A stretch of DNA of 64,000 nucleotides from Pseudobacteroides cellulosolvens ATCC 35603 = DSM 2933 (GTDB taxonomy: Bacteria; Bacillota; Clostridia; Acetivibrionales; DSM-2933), in assembly GCF_001262605.1 (NCBI RefSeq), contig NZ_LGTC01000001.1, positions 3,051,001-3,115,000 of the forward strand. Direction: 5' to 3'. Below the pieces are notes generated by a model. That model saw only the letters and a list, made by a program, of their open reading frames with translations. It was not told where the DNA came from and made no database searches. The position numbers were made by a program, and so were the translations under genes. Shown in pieces: positions 27,533 to 36,911 of the stretch (positions within the stretch are counted from its first letter, which is position 1; every line of letters begins with the position of its first letter).

Positions 27533-29664
27533 TCATCCTTGGAGCCTTTTAGCCAGCAATGTATTCCTTTGCTGGATCTTATTGTTTGACACCGCTATAC
27601 CTATAGCTTTTTTTGATCCAACCAGCACAAAAACCTTCTTTGCACGAGTTATACATGTATATAAAAGGTTCCTTTGAAGCATCATGTAGTGCTGCATTGT
27701 AAACGGTGCAACCACAACCTTATATTCACTTCCCTGGCTTTTATGAACAGTTGTAGCATATGCCAGAACAACCTCGTCCAGTTCCGTAACATCATAATCC
27801 ACTTCAATTCCGTCAAAACTAATCAGTAAGACCTTATCCTCCAGGTCAATTTTTGTTATTGTGCCTAAATCCCCATTAAACACATTCTTGTCATAGTTGT
27901 TTTTTATCTGCATAACCTTATCATTTAGGCGAAATGTTGTGCCTCCATGCTTTATGGAAACTTCTGAAGGGTTTAACGCTTGCTGTAATATGGAATTCAA
28001 GTTGTGTGCTCCCGCTTCGCCCCTCTGCATAGGGCATAGCACCTGTATGTCGTTTACAGGGTCAATTTTATAATACTGTGGAAGCCTTTTTAAGCATAGG
28101 TTTTTTATAACATCTGTAACCTTAAGGGGCTCATCCTCTTCAATATAGAAAAAATCACTATTCTTTCCCCTCTTAAATTAGGCATCTCACCTTTATTGAT
28201 ACGGTGGGCGTTTGTTATTATGGCACTGCCCTGTGCCTGCCTGAATATCCTTGTAAGGCATATTACGTTTACAGTGCCTGAATCAATAATGTCCCGTAAT
28301 ACATTTCCGGCTCCAACCGACGGCAGTTGATTCACATCTCCTACCAGTATAACTACCGTTTCGTTCTTAACGGCCTTTAAAAGATTGTACATTAATATTA
28401 TGTCTACCATAGAAGCCTCGTCTATTATAAGCACATTGCACTCCAAAGGGCTTTCAGCATTCTTTTTATATCCCTCCGGCGGCTTATATTCCAACAGCCT
28501 GTGAATGGTCTTTGCTTCCATGCCTGTAGCCTCAGACAGCCTTTTTGAAGCTCTCCCAGTTGGTGCTGCCAACAGGCACACGGCCCCCATCCTTTGAAAA
28601 GCCTTAATTATCGCCAATGTAGTCGTTGTTTTTCCTGTACCAGGGCCTCCAGTCAATACCATAAACTTGGAAGCAACAGCTTCCTTTATGGCATCTATCT
28701 GAACCTGGTCATAAGTAATGCCGTATTCCAACTGTATCTCATCTATAACCCTTTCAATATTGTTGTCAATAAGGCCGCTTTTTACAGCTGTAATATCTCT
28801 TATTCTCTTTGCAACTCCCACCTCGCTGTAATAAAACGGTGGCAGGAAAATTGCATCAGCTTCGTCACTAATAACCGTTTTATCCATCAACATGGTATTT
28901 ATGGTACTACCAATAAGCTCTTGATCTACCTCCAGAATTTCAGATGCCTTTATTATAAGCTGTTCCTTTTTTGCAAAGCAATGGCCGTCATTTGACAGCT
29001 CATTTATGGTATAGACTATACCTGACCGGCATCTCTCATAAGAATCCTTGCCAATTCCCATATTCTGTGCAATTTTATCCGCTGTTTTAAAGCCAATCCC
29101 CCAAATGTCATCTGCAAGCCTGTATGGGTTTGACTTGACCACACTAATGCTTTCATTGCCGTAGGTTTTATATATCTTAACTGCATATGCCGTTGATACC
29201 CCGTTACTCTGTAAAAAAAGCATCACGTTTTTAATTTCCTTTTGCTCTTTCCAGGCCTTCTTAATTGTATCAACCCGCTTTTGCCCTATTCCCTCAACAT
29301 TTATAAGATAATCCGGTGACTCTTCGATTACTTTAAGAGTTTCCTCCTTGAAATGATTTATGATCCTGCGTGCAAAAACTGGTCCTATACCTTTAATAAG
29401 GCCGCTCCCCAAATACTTCTCCATCCCAGCTAAGGTGGCAGGAACAGATTCTCTGTAATCAACTGCAGTGAATTGTTTACCGTATTTGCTGTCATATTTC
29501 CATTCGCCCTTTATCCTTAAAACAGCACCAACATTCACCGCTGCCAGATTTCCCACCACAGTTATAAGATCAGGATATCCCTTTGATTTAACTTTAATTA
29601 CGCAAAAACCATTTTCCTCATTAAAAAAAGTAACTCTTTCAACAATTCCACTTATATATTCCAT
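27533..29664 (-). pseudogene. recD2: RecD2-type ATP-dependent helicase, frameshifted
   Basis: An SF1B 5'-3' DNA helicase. Residues 1-200 hold the OB-like and helix-hairpin-helix region (KGIGPVFARRIINHF, VEGIGQKRVDTI). Then come Walker A GGPGTGKTTTTLAIIKAF, Walker B NVLIIDEASMVD and GDVNQLPSVGAGNVL. The reading frame breaks at 28167-28170, a run of four G on the coding strand where five would restore the frame. The rest continues with DIQVLCPMQRG, YATTVHKSQGSEYK and LLYTCITRAKK. The ATG at 29664 follows AAAGGAC. If the missing base is an error, this is an intact helicase of about 710 residues. Confidence 0.88.
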
Positions 29665-29744
29665 ATTATTGTCCTTTTGTAATAAGGGCAATTGCCCTAT
29701 TTGTAAGTAAATCTATGGATAACAAACATTATTATCAATATTCC

Positions 29745-30794
29745 TCAGTTAGTGGATTTTATAATTTTAATTTTAAACCACCTAAATTTCCAACCCTTAC
29801 TTTCAGCATAACCATTCAAAATATCTGCAATTTTATGAGTAGCCTTATCAGCTCCGGATGGTCCGGTCTCAGGCAAAAGTATAACAGCCCTGTCCTCGCT
29901 TATGGGAATAAATTTATCAGACCCTCTCAATGCACCTGTAATTAAAGAAAAAACTTCATCCAGACAATTTATAGATATATCACAAATAAAGTTAATTGAA
30001 ATAATTGAAAAAGGTCTGTTATAGCTTTTATTCTTTTGAAACTCCAGATCAACATACTCTTTAAAGTACTTGTCCAACTCATCATAATCAATACTTAAAG
30101 CTTCATATTCACCTTTTTTGTCTTCCATACTCATTAGAAGCTTATTGGTTTCTGTTCTCAAATCCTCATAGCCTAAAATAATTTCATACTTATCCCTGTT
30201 TAAAACCACCAGTCTATTTATATTCACTATGTTAATACTATCTTTTAAAATTTCTTTTTCATGTATTATAACAGAAAATTCAAATACTTTACATATTTCC
30301 TGTCCAAAAACCTTCTTTGTATCATAGTAATCATTGTAGGATACTTGAACTTCTACAATCTCAAAGTATTGTGAGACTTTGTTTTGCCAATTCACAAAAT
30401 CGAAAAGAGTTACTTTATTTTTATCATAAAAACTTATTTTATCATAGGCATCATAAAACTTCCCTATAGAAAGGCATGCAAAATAGCCCTTTACAACCTT
30501 TAGGGCTTTTAAAATTTCTCTTTGCTGTTCCTTTGGATAATTCATAAGATAAGGTATAGAACTATTCTCTATATGCTTTATTCTTTGATGCACATCATAC
30601 TGCTTTCTTTTTTCCACATCTGATAAAATACTAAAAGCATAATTGATTTGCATCATTTTTTCTTCTGCACCCTTATCCCTATTGAGATCCGGGTGGTATT
30701 TTTTAGAAAGCCTTTTGTATGCTGCAGCTATTACCTCAGGTTCTGCATTATCTTGAACCTGAAGCAGTCTGTATAAATCAAGGTCTTTATACAT
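29745..30794 (-). CDS. J-domain protein with degenerate GGDEF-like C-terminus
   Basis: A 349-residue cytoplasmic protein. An N-terminal J domain (about 5-68) carries the HPD motif at 34-36 in [10 protein letters not shown], so it should stimulate a DnaK-type ATPase. It lacks the G/F and zinc regions of DnaJ. The middle (about 90-250) is unrecognised. The end (about 258-345) resembles a GGDEF fold with a lost active site: [20 protein letters not shown] stands where GGDEF would be. It follows the response regulator-GGDEF gene by 33 bp, so the two are probably cotranscribed. Confidence 0.72.
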   Translation of the reverse strand: MYKDLDLYRLLQVQDNAEPEVIAAAYKRLSKKYHPDLNRDKGAEEKMMQINYAFSILSDVEKRKQYDVHQRIKHIENSSIPYLMNYPKEQQREILKALKVVKGYFACLSIGKFYDAYDKISFYDKNKVTLFDFVNWQNKVSQYFEIVEVQVSYNDYYDTKKVFGQEICKVFEFSVIIHEKEILKDSINIVNINRLVVLNRDKYEIILGYEDLRTETNKLLMSMEDKKGEYEALSIDYDELDKYFKEYVDLEFQKNKSYNRPFSIISINFICDISINCLDEVFSLITGALRGSDKFIPISEDRAVILLPETGPSGADKATHKIADILNGYAESKGWKFRWFKIKIIKSTN

Positions 30795-30827
30795 TAGAAA
30801 CCATCCTTAATGATCATATTGATCTTT

Positions 30828-31763
30828 TTATACATTCCTCCTCAGATCTCTGACATATGCACTTCCTGCAATTGATTTTGCCTGTTTTTTTAATTCAGCC
30901 GCTATTTCAGCAACCTGCAAATGACTGATTAGGTTTCGGTTTTCATTGGAAACAGCTGCAAGGGATATCGATATAATTGGATATTGTATCATCTGTCCTT
31001 GCCTGTTTGTAGTTGAAATAAACCCCTTATTCCGGTCTTCCATGCTGTACAACTCAACAATTTTTTTATCAAACCTTTTTATAATGCTTTCACATATCAT
31101 ATCTGCATTTTGGGGGTAAATAACAAGTATAAAATCATCACCGCCAACATGCCCAACAAAATCCGTAGGTGCCCCAAATGTATGAATACAATCCAAAAGT
31201 ATATCTGCTGTGAGTTTTATTGCCCTATCACCACTGGCAAAGCCATAAACATCGTTATAAGCTTTGAAATTATCAAGGTCTGCATAAACCACAGTAAATA
31301 AATCCCTGTTGAAAATTCTTCTGGTTATTTCAGATTGAATTTCAAGGTTGCCTCTTAAACCTGTAAGAGGGTTTGCCCATCTGTTTCTATCTATTCTGAT
31401 AAGTGTGTTTCTTACTCTAGCAATAAGCTCCCTAGGATTAAACGGCTTCTTTATATAATCATCAGCACCCAGTTCAAGCCCTTGCAGCTTTTGCTCTTCA
31501 TCATCCTCAGCCGTAAGTATTATAATAGGCATTAAGTTATTACTCTCATCTGCTCTTAACACTTTACAAACCTCCAGGCCGTCCATGCCATACATAATAA
31601 TGTCAAGAAGTACCAGGTCCGGTTTTTCCCTTCTCACCATCTCAATACCTTCTTCACCACTATATGCCGATATAACATCATAACCTGCCGGCACTAATAT
31701 ATCAGTAATTATTCTTACTATTAACTCCGTATCATCTACAATAAGAATTTTCTTTTTGAACAT
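30828..31763 (-). CDS. Response regulator with GGDEF diguanylate cyclase domain
   Basis: A 311-residue PleD-like protein. The receiver (1-120) has the phospho-Asp in LVLLDIIMYGMDG and KKPFNPREL. The GGDEF domain (about 130-300) starts NPLTGLRGN, has VVYADLDNFKAYNDVYGFASGD and the active loop GGDDF, an accepted variant. It should make c-di-GMP on phosphorylation. No RxxD inhibitory site is evident before GGDDF. The ATG at 31763 has an AAGGAGA site. It is first in a likely operon with the J-domain protein. Confidence 0.9.
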   Translation of the reverse strand: MFKKKILIVDDTELIVRIITDILVPAGYDVISAYSGEEGIEMVRREKPDLVLLDIIMYGMDGLEVCKVLRADESNNLMPIIILTAEDDEEQKLQGLELGADDYIKKPFNPRELIARVRNTLIRIDRNRWANPLTGLRGNLEIQSEITRRIFNRDLFTVVYADLDNFKAYNDVYGFASGDRAIKLTADILLDCIHTFGAPTDFVGHVGGDDFILVIYPQNADMICESIIKRFDKKIVELYSMEDRNKGFISTTNRQGQMIQYPIISISLAAVSNENRNLISHLQVAEIAAELKKQAKSIAGSAYVRDLRRNV

Positions 31764-32147
31764 ATAGTCTCCTTATTTAATCAAATCACTTCAACAAAAT
31801 AACAACCATTTTTCTTGTTTTAAGGTAAGTAATTTAATATTTTAGTCATTCCTTAGGTAATAATGAAATATCAAACCTTATATATAATTAATTGATCTGC
31901 TAAACTTTAAGACTATAAACCTGAAAGCTATTGATACAGTTTTTCAATAACATAACTTGACCATTTTATATAACATTGAAACATATAATTATATTATATA
32001 TTATTGAATCGTATGATAAAAGCACTTTTTTAACATTTTTAAAAAAATACAATTAATTTCTTAAACAAAATAAAATTTAAAAATTTTACACTAATCTATT
32101 ATTATATTTGCGATTTTATGGTATATTAATATAAAGGAGTGATTTAA
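31764..32147. other. 384-bp AT-rich intergenic region
   Basis: Divergent gap between the GGDEF regulator and the small Cys-rich gene. Very A/T rich, with no palindrome or open frame I would support. It must hold two promoters, but I see no confident boxes. Confidence 0.5.
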
Positions 32148-32378
32148 TTGTCAGAATTTTGTAAATGCGGTTCATTGATGCTTTCGGGCAATTGTACAAA
32201 TAAAAACTGTACTTTTAGAACCACGTCAAAGCCTTCTACACCCAAACAGTCTTCACGAAGTAAAGCTGCCTCTTCAGATGCATCTACTAAAGAGAAAAAA
32301 CCCCCACGTGTAAGAAGAGCTTCAAAATGTATTACCTACAATCTATATGATATAAACAAAGAAGAGGCTATGGAATAA
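32148..32378 (+). CDS. Small Cys-rich basic protein, unknown
   Basis: 76 residues. The N-terminal 25 residues hold a compact Cys set (FCKCGSLMLSGNCTNKNC; CxC...C...C) that could bind one zinc ion. A Ser/Thr/Lys-rich linker follows (about 27-55), then a basic patch PPRVRRASKCITYNLYDINKE. It starts at a TTG (32148) with a clear AAAGGAGTGA site. I do not recognise the family. The shape suggests a nucleic-acid- or ribosome-associated protein, which is inference. Confidence 0.65.
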   Translation: MSEFCKCGSLMLSGNCTNKNCTFRTTSKPSTPKQSSRSKAASSDASTKEKKPPRVRRASKCITYNLYDINKEEAME

Positions 32379-32552
32379 TAGCCTCCTTTTTAGAATATTT
32401 CATTTCAGTATCAAAATCTTTTTTAAATTTATATTGTTGCCCAAAACACTAATTCTTCTTTATATTTATATATTTCTACGAACCCCTATTACATTTTTAT
32501 ACAATATATGATAACATATAAAGTATAATTTTTATGATGTAAGGAGTATATC

Positions 32553-33122
32553 ATGAGCTATATAGTGCATTATTTCAGAAGCGGAACACAGCCTTTTAAT
32601 TCACTTACTGATTTAGATGATGAAGCAGCAACTAAATTAATGAATGAATTATACGTTAAAGATTCTCTTCTATGGGAAAGGTTTTCAAACCCCAAACAGT
32701 ATCTAGATGCAAGAAGGGGTACTGAAAAATGGCTGCTTGATGAATTTATTAAAAAAGGAGGAAACCCGCTTCTTGAAAGGCCCATTTACTTTGTTCTCGG
32801 CGGATCAATTTGGTTTAATGAAAACGAAACTGATGAAAACAAAAAACTGACCAGTCAAATACAAATACCTTTGGAAATCTTTGATGAAACAGAAATAAGC
32901 TTTACATATCCTGACAGTATGTTGACATTATTATTAGCTTATCAAAAAGATCCCATATACTATTTGCCTGAATATCATGGAAAAATATTTACATTGAAAG
33001 AGATACTTAATATCAAGGAAAACTTAAAAGGAATTCTTCCGGAAAAGATGCCCAATTATATTGAAGTTCAAGTCTGGAATAAAGAAAAGATATTATGCCA
33101 TTTATCTCCTCAACAATCTTAA
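32553..33122 (+). CDS. Unknown cytoplasmic protein, 189 residues
   Basis: An acidic to neutral soluble protein without signal peptide or TM helix, beginning MSYIVHYFRSGTQPFNSL. No motif is recognised. The internal stretch ERPIYFVLGGSIWF and the later YPDSMLTLLLAYQKDPIYYLPEYHGKIFTL look like an alpha/beta fold. The ATG at 32553 has a GTAAGGAGT site, so it is probably a real gene. Confidence 0.65.
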   Translation: MSYIVHYFRSGTQPFNSLTDLDDEAATKLMNELYVKDSLLWERFSNPKQYLDARRGTEKWLLDEFIKKGGNPLLERPIYFVLGGSIWFNENETDENKKLTSQIQIPLEIFDETEISFTYPDSMLTLLLAYQKDPIYYLPEYHGKIFTLKEILNIKENLKGILPEKMPNYIEVQVWNKEKILCHLSPQQS

Positions 33123-33243
33123 AATACTGTGCATGTCCCACAAATTTCATAAAGGTATTTAATGATTTATGCCGAAATAAATTAGTGAACAATGTATTTT
33201 TTGAAATACCCTATATAAACTGTCATTAAGGAGGAAGCAAACA

Positions 33244-34533
33244 ATGCCTTTGAAGAAATTTCTGATATCAGGTTTTTTAAGTATTGGCATTCTTGTTGGA
33301 AGCACAAACATTACAAATGCCCAAGACATCAGCTATAAGGTACAATCAGGAGACACTTTCTTTTTAATCAGTCAAAGGTATGGAATATCCATGGAGAGCC
33401 TTATTAAATCTAATAATGCTACAGTAAATACAATCTTGTATCCTGGTAAAACAATCACAATACCTTTAGGTAATCAGATCATTCATACAGTCATATCAGG
33501 AGAAACATATTGGACTATCAGTAAAAAATACGGTGTAGATTTTCATAAGCTACTCTCATTGAATAACGCAACTGAAAAGTCGATGCTGAATATCGGTGAT
33601 ATGGTTATTATCCCGGCTGCATCACCATCTACACTACAACCTACACAAACAAGAGTTCATATAGTTCAATCTGGAGATACCTTCTTTACTTTAAGCCAAA
33701 AATATAACGTGAATTTAACCGAACTTATGAAGATAAACAATGCAAATGAAAGCACTATACTTTATATAGGTCAGAAGCTGCAAATTCCTCAGTCTGCTGT
33801 CCAAACACCACTGCCCACTCCTTCATCAAGCCCTACATCAAGTCCTACACCAACTCCTACACCAACGAAGCCTTATATAACATACACAAGCTATACAATA
33901 AAGTCAGGTGATAATTTATGGAATATTGCAGACAAATTCGGTATACCTTTGTCAGAAGTATTAACAGCTAATAATATTAGGGAGTCAGCAATGATAAACA
34001 TCGGAGATGTGTTAAAAATACCCGTTCATAACATACCTGTAAAATCTACCCCTGGAGAAAGGTATGGAGAATATTTGGATTGGTGGACAGAAGCCCAATA
34101 TGTCATACCTACCCAAAGTGTTATTGAAATCGTTGATTTCTATACCGGAAAGTCCTTCTTTGCAAAACGTACAACAGGTGCTAACCACGCAGATGTTGAA
34201 ACATTGACTCTTACCGATACCCAAAAAATGAAGGAAATATGGGGCGGTAGTTTAAGTTGGACAAGACGTCCCATCATCGTTAAAATCAATGGAAGAAAAA
34301 TCGCTGCAAGTGCTTCAAGTTTACCCCATGCAGGAAACGACAAGGTAGATGGCGGTATATATACTACCTGGAGAAGTGATGGCTACCCACCGGGCTATAA
34401 CTTGGATTGGGTAAAAGGCAATGGCATTGATGGAGTTTTTGACGTCCACTTTGCAAACAGCACAAGACACAGTGACGGGGAAATTGATGCTAAGCACCAG
34501 GAAAATATTAAAATCGCTGCAGGATTAATTTAG
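33244..34533 (+). CDS. Secreted four-LysM protein with unrecognised C-terminal domain
   Basis: 429 residues with a signal peptide (1-26, after ITNA). Four LysM peptidoglycan/chitin-binding repeats lie at about 31-75, 81-124, 138-182 and 217-260 (VQSGDTFFLISQRYGIS, VISGETYWTISKKYGV, VQSGDTFFTLSQKYNV, IKSGDNLWNIADKFGI). A Pro/Thr/Ser linker (185-210) separates the third and fourth. The C-terminal 158 residues contain RRPIIVKINGRKIAASAS and a His-rich end, DVHFANSTRHSDGEIDAKH, suggestive of a catalytic or metal site, but I cannot name the family. It probably acts on the cell wall or spore surface. Confidence 0.85.
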   Translation: MPLKKFLISGFLSIGILVGSTNITNAQDISYKVQSGDTFFLISQRYGISMESLIKSNNATVNTILYPGKTITIPLGNQIIHTVISGETYWTISKKYGVDFHKLLSLNNATEKSMLNIGDMVIIPAASPSTLQPTQTRVHIVQSGDTFFTLSQKYNVNLTELMKINNANESTILYIGQKLQIPQSAVQTPLPTPSSSPTSSPTPTPTPTKPYITYTSYTIKSGDNLWNIADKFGIPLSEVLTANNIRESAMINIGDVLKIPVHNIPVKSTPGERYGEYLDWWTEAQYVIPTQSVIEIVDFYTGKSFFAKRTTGANHADVETLTLTDTQKMKEIWGGSLSWTRRPIIVKINGRKIAASASSLPHAGNDKVDGGIYTTWRSDGYPPGYNLDWVKGNGIDGVFDVHFANSTRHSDGEIDAKHQENIKIAAGLI

Positions 34534-34581
34534 AATATTCTTTGATATGATATACCAGCTTCAATATCCATGCAAAACAAA

Positions 34582-34625
34582 AATCCTCAAAGGCCTTATT
34601 ATAAAGCCTTTGAGGATTCTCTTTT
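34582..34625. terminator. Bidirectional terminator, LysM gene / tRNA cluster
   Basis: AATCCTCAAAGGC and GCCTTTGAGGATT form a 13-bp stem; TTCTCTTTTT follows on the plus strand and TTTTTGTTTTG on the minus strand. It ends 3 bp from the tRNA-Cys gene. Confidence 0.85.
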
Positions 34626-34628
34626 TAG

Positions 34629-34700
<72 letters not shown>

Positions 34701-34706
34701 ATACTA

Positions 34707-34774
34707 CAGAGACTAGACACTAGATACTAGAACCTAAACCCCTTTGGATTCTAATTTCTAGTCTCTAGTCTCTG
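34707..34774. repeat. Inverted array of ACTAGAN heptamers between tRNA genes
   Basis: The left arm holds ACTAGAC-ACTAGAT-ACTAGAA and the right arm the complementary TTTCTAGTCTCTAGTCTCTG. Together they make an imperfect hairpin of about 24 bp in the spacer between tRNA-Gly and tRNA-Cys. It may serve processing of the tRNA precursor or be a small repeat. Confidence 0.55.
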
Positions 34775-34782
34775 TTTTTAAG

Positions 34783-34854
34783 AGCGGGTTACGAGATTTG
34801 AACTCGCGACTTTCACCTTGGCAAGGTGACACTCTACCGCTGAGTTAAACCCGC
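34783..34854 (-). tRNA. tRNA-Gly(GCC)
   Basis: Acceptor stem GCGGGTT/AACCCGC, anticodon GCC in CACCTTGCCAAGGTG, T-arm GAGTTCAAATCTC and U73. CCA is not encoded. Confidence 0.95.
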
Positions 34855-34857
34855 AAA

Positions 34858-34933
34858 TGGTGCCCAGAGCCGGAATCGAACCAGCGACACGTGGATTTTC
34901 AGTCCACTGCTCTACCGACTGAGCTATCTGGGC
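34858..34933 (-). tRNA. tRNA-Phe(GAA)
   Basis: Acceptor stem GCCCAGA/TCTGGGC, anticodon GAA in GGACTGAAAATCC, T-arm TGGTTCGATTCCG. The CCA end is encoded. It is separated from tRNA-Gly by only 3 bp. Confidence 0.95.
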
Positions 34934-34940
34934 ATTTAAT

Positions 34941-35017
34941 TGGCGACCCGGAAGGGGCTCGAACCCTCGACCTCCAGCGTGACAGGCTGGCATTCTAACC
35001 AACTGAACTACCGGGCC
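34941..35017 (-). tRNA. tRNA-Asp(GUC)
   Basis: Acceptor stem GGCCCGG/CCGGGTC, anticodon GUC in AGCCTGTCACGCT, T-arm AGGGTTCGAGCCCCT, G73 and an encoded CCA. It is first in the transcribed order of the cluster. Confidence 0.95.
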
Positions 35018-35092
35018 AAATTAAATCGTCTAACCTGCAACTATGTCGTGATTGATGTTCTCAGTTCGCATCAGTCACAAGCGACAATTGAT

Positions 35093-35121
35093 AGTATACT
35101 CAAATAAATCAATAATGTCAA
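35093..35121 (-). promoter_or_regulatory. Sigma-A promoter of the tRNA cluster
   Basis: On the minus strand a perfect -35 TTGACA, a 17-nt spacer and -10 TATACT, 76 bp before tRNA-Asp. As expected for stable RNA genes, it is the strongest promoter seen in the window. Confidence 0.85.
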
Positions 35122-35215
35122 CACCTAATTTAGTTATTATTCCAAAATACATCTCTATTTCTATTTATTTTTTAATATATCTTATAAATACTCACGAATT
35201 CTAATTTTTCAATAC

Positions 35216-36094
35216 TTATTTTAATCTTTCCACAATTTCTTTTAACTCCTGCTCTGTAAATTGATATTTGTTATTGCAGAAGTGACAAACCAGCTCTGCA
35301 TCATGTTGTTCATTAATTAAAGCAGTAATCTCGTCCTTGCCCAGGCTTATAAGGCCCGCTTCCATACGTTCTCTTGAACAGTTACACTGGTATTTGCATT
35401 GTCCCTTATTTGTAACTTTTGGATCTAACCCTTCCAATATAATACTCAATATATCCTCAGGACTTTCATTTTTTAAAAGTTCCGACACCGCTGGTATGGT
35501 TTTAATTCTTTCTTCCAAATCGTCAATAATCTTTTCATCGGCATCAGGCATCACTTGAACAAAAAAGCCTCCGGAGCTCTTTACACTTTCATCAGAATCT
35601 ACCTGTACACCTAATGATACAATTGTAGGAATCTGTTCTGAATAATAGAAATAACAAGACAGATCTTCAGCTATTTCACCTGAAACCAGATTAACATAAC
35701 CAACGTAAGGCTCCTTTAGTCCTAAATCCTTTATTATATTAAGATATCCCGGCTTGCCTACAACTGATCCAACGTCTAATTTACCATCTTCTGTGAAAAT
35801 ATTATCTACCTGCGGGTTATATGCATATCCCCTGACATTGGATTTGGAATCTGTTACAACTATTATGCCTCCAATAGGCCCACTGCCTTTGATTTGTATG
35901 GTAATAATGTCCTTTTCACCCTTTAATGTCTTGGACATTAATGCTGCTGCTGTCAACGTTCTCCCTAATGCTACAGATGCAATAGCTGATAAATTATGCA
36001 CTGTACTTGCTTCCCGTGCCATATCGGTAGTATTAGCCAAAAATACCCTCAATTTGCCCTCAGCTGCTGTGCCGCTTATGATATAATCTTGCAT
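35216..36094 (-). CDS. hslO: Redox-regulated chaperone Hsp33
   Basis: A 292-residue holdase that is switched on by disulphide formation. The C-terminal zinc centre is present: QCNCSRERM (CxC) and ELVCHFCNNKY (CxxC). The N-terminal core has SAIASVALGRTLTAAALMS, IQIKGSGPIGGIIV and GYVNLVSGEIAEDLSCYF. I take the ATG at 36094 (MQDYIISGTAAEG), the usual family start. The nearest AAAGGA site is 12 nt away, rather far, so the start is slightly uncertain. Confidence 0.95.
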   Translation of the reverse strand: MQDYIISGTAAEGKLRVFLANTTDMAREASTVHNLSAIASVALGRTLTAAALMSKTLKGEKDIITIQIKGSGPIGGIIVVTDSKSNVRGYAYNPQVDNIFTEDGKLDVGSVVGKPGYLNIIKDLGLKEPYVGYVNLVSGEIAEDLSCYFYYSEQIPTIVSLGVQVDSDESVKSSGGFFVQVMPDADEKIIDDLEERIKTIPAVSELLKNESPEDILSIILEGLDPKVTNKGQCKYQCNCSRERMEAGLISLGKDEITALINEQHDAELVCHFCNNKYQFTEQELKEIVERLK

Positions 36095-36183
36095 GCTATT
36101 ATATAATCCTTTCAAATTATTATTGTTTTGAAATGTACCCAGACGTAATATTTAAACACTTTTTATTCATACAAAAATTGAAA

Positions 36184-36208
36184 ACCCCGATATAAATTAT
36201 ACCGGGGT
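36184..36208 (-). terminator. Terminator of the cold-shock gene
   Basis: ACCCCG and CGGGGT arms enclosing a TATAA/TTATA extension, followed by TTTTC on the minus strand, 43 bp past the csp stop. Confidence 0.75.
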
Positions 36209-36250
36209 ATTATGGCTCATTACCGTTTTAGTTTCGGTGTAGAACTAATA

Positions 36251-36454
36251 TTAGTTAGCTCTCTGAACTTTAGCAGCCTGAGGACCCTTAGCTCCTTCAA
36301 CTACTTCAAATTCAACTTCTGCACCTTCCTCGAGTGTCTTAAAGCCGTCCATGTTTATTGCCGAAAAATGAACAAATACGTCATTTCCGCCATCTCTTTC
36401 GATGAATCCAAATCCTTTTTCAGCATTAAACCACTTTACTCTTCCTCTTTCCAT
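36251..36454 (-). CDS. Cold-shock protein, CspA family
   Basis: A 67-residue beta-barrel single-strand nucleic-acid binder. RNP1 ([11 protein letters not shown]) and RNP2 (DVFVHFSAI) are intact, and the start [14 protein letters not shown] is typical. It acts as an RNA chaperone. The ATG at 36454 has a CAGGAGGAG site, and the gene ends in its own terminator, so it is monocistronic. Confidence 0.96.
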   Translation of the reverse strand: MERGRVKWFNAEKGFGFIERDGGNDVFVHFSAINMDGFKTLEEGAEVEFEVVEGAKGPQAAKVQRAN

Positions 36455-36570
36455 CTAAAACTCCTCCTGAAATAAATACTAGTTTTGTAGACATATTACA
36501 TGCCCCATCAATTCTACAACATTTTATCACACTAATCAACAGCTTGTCAAGAATAATAAAGAACATAAAG

Positions 36571-36897
36571 TCAAGAGTTAATATTTTCCTCTTTACTACT
36601 CCACAAATATATGCCTAAATTTATTTTTTCATTCGCATCAAATATTATACCTTCCTTAATTAGCAGATCTTTTTGGACTTCTCTTCCACCAAATGCAAAT
36701 CCTCCTGCAAGTTCTCCATGCCTGTTTACAACCCTGTGACATGGTACATCTCCCTGATATGGATTTTGGTGCAATGCCCATCCAACAATCTTCGCTTTCC
36801 TGGGTTCACCTGCCATTCTAGCAATTTGGCCGTAAGTTGCTACTTTTCCTTTTGGAATTTTTCTTACTATTTCATAAACACGCTCAAAAAAGCCCAT
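36571..36897 (-). CDS. MGMT-family DNA alkyltransferase domain protein
   Basis: 108 residues, covering only the C-terminal DNA-binding/active-site domain of O6-alkylguanine alkyltransferases: FERVYEIVRKIPKGKVATYG, RKAKIVGWALHQNP and the active site VPCHRVVN with the acceptor Cys at 53, plus LAGGFAFGG. As the Cys is kept, it is closer to a small transferase than to the Cys-less ATL proteins, though single-domain forms may only bind lesions. The ATG at 36897 has a TTAGGAGGA site, 14 bp behind the methyltransferase gene. Confidence 0.88.
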   Translation of the reverse strand: MGFFERVYEIVRKIPKGKVATYGQIARMAGEPRKAKIVGWALHQNPYQGDVPCHRVVNRHGELAGGFAFGGREVQKDLLIKEGIIFDANEKINLGIYLWSSKEENINS

Positions 36898-36911
36898 TTT
36901 AACAAATCCTC

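Noticed and set aside
34778..35002. A 74-residue minus-strand frame across tRNA-Gly, Phe and Asp
   Set aside because: It is an artefact of reading through three tRNA genes.
36571..36897. Calling the MGMT-like gene a Cys-less ATL protein
   Set aside because: The PCHRV active site is intact, so it is not the Cys-less type.
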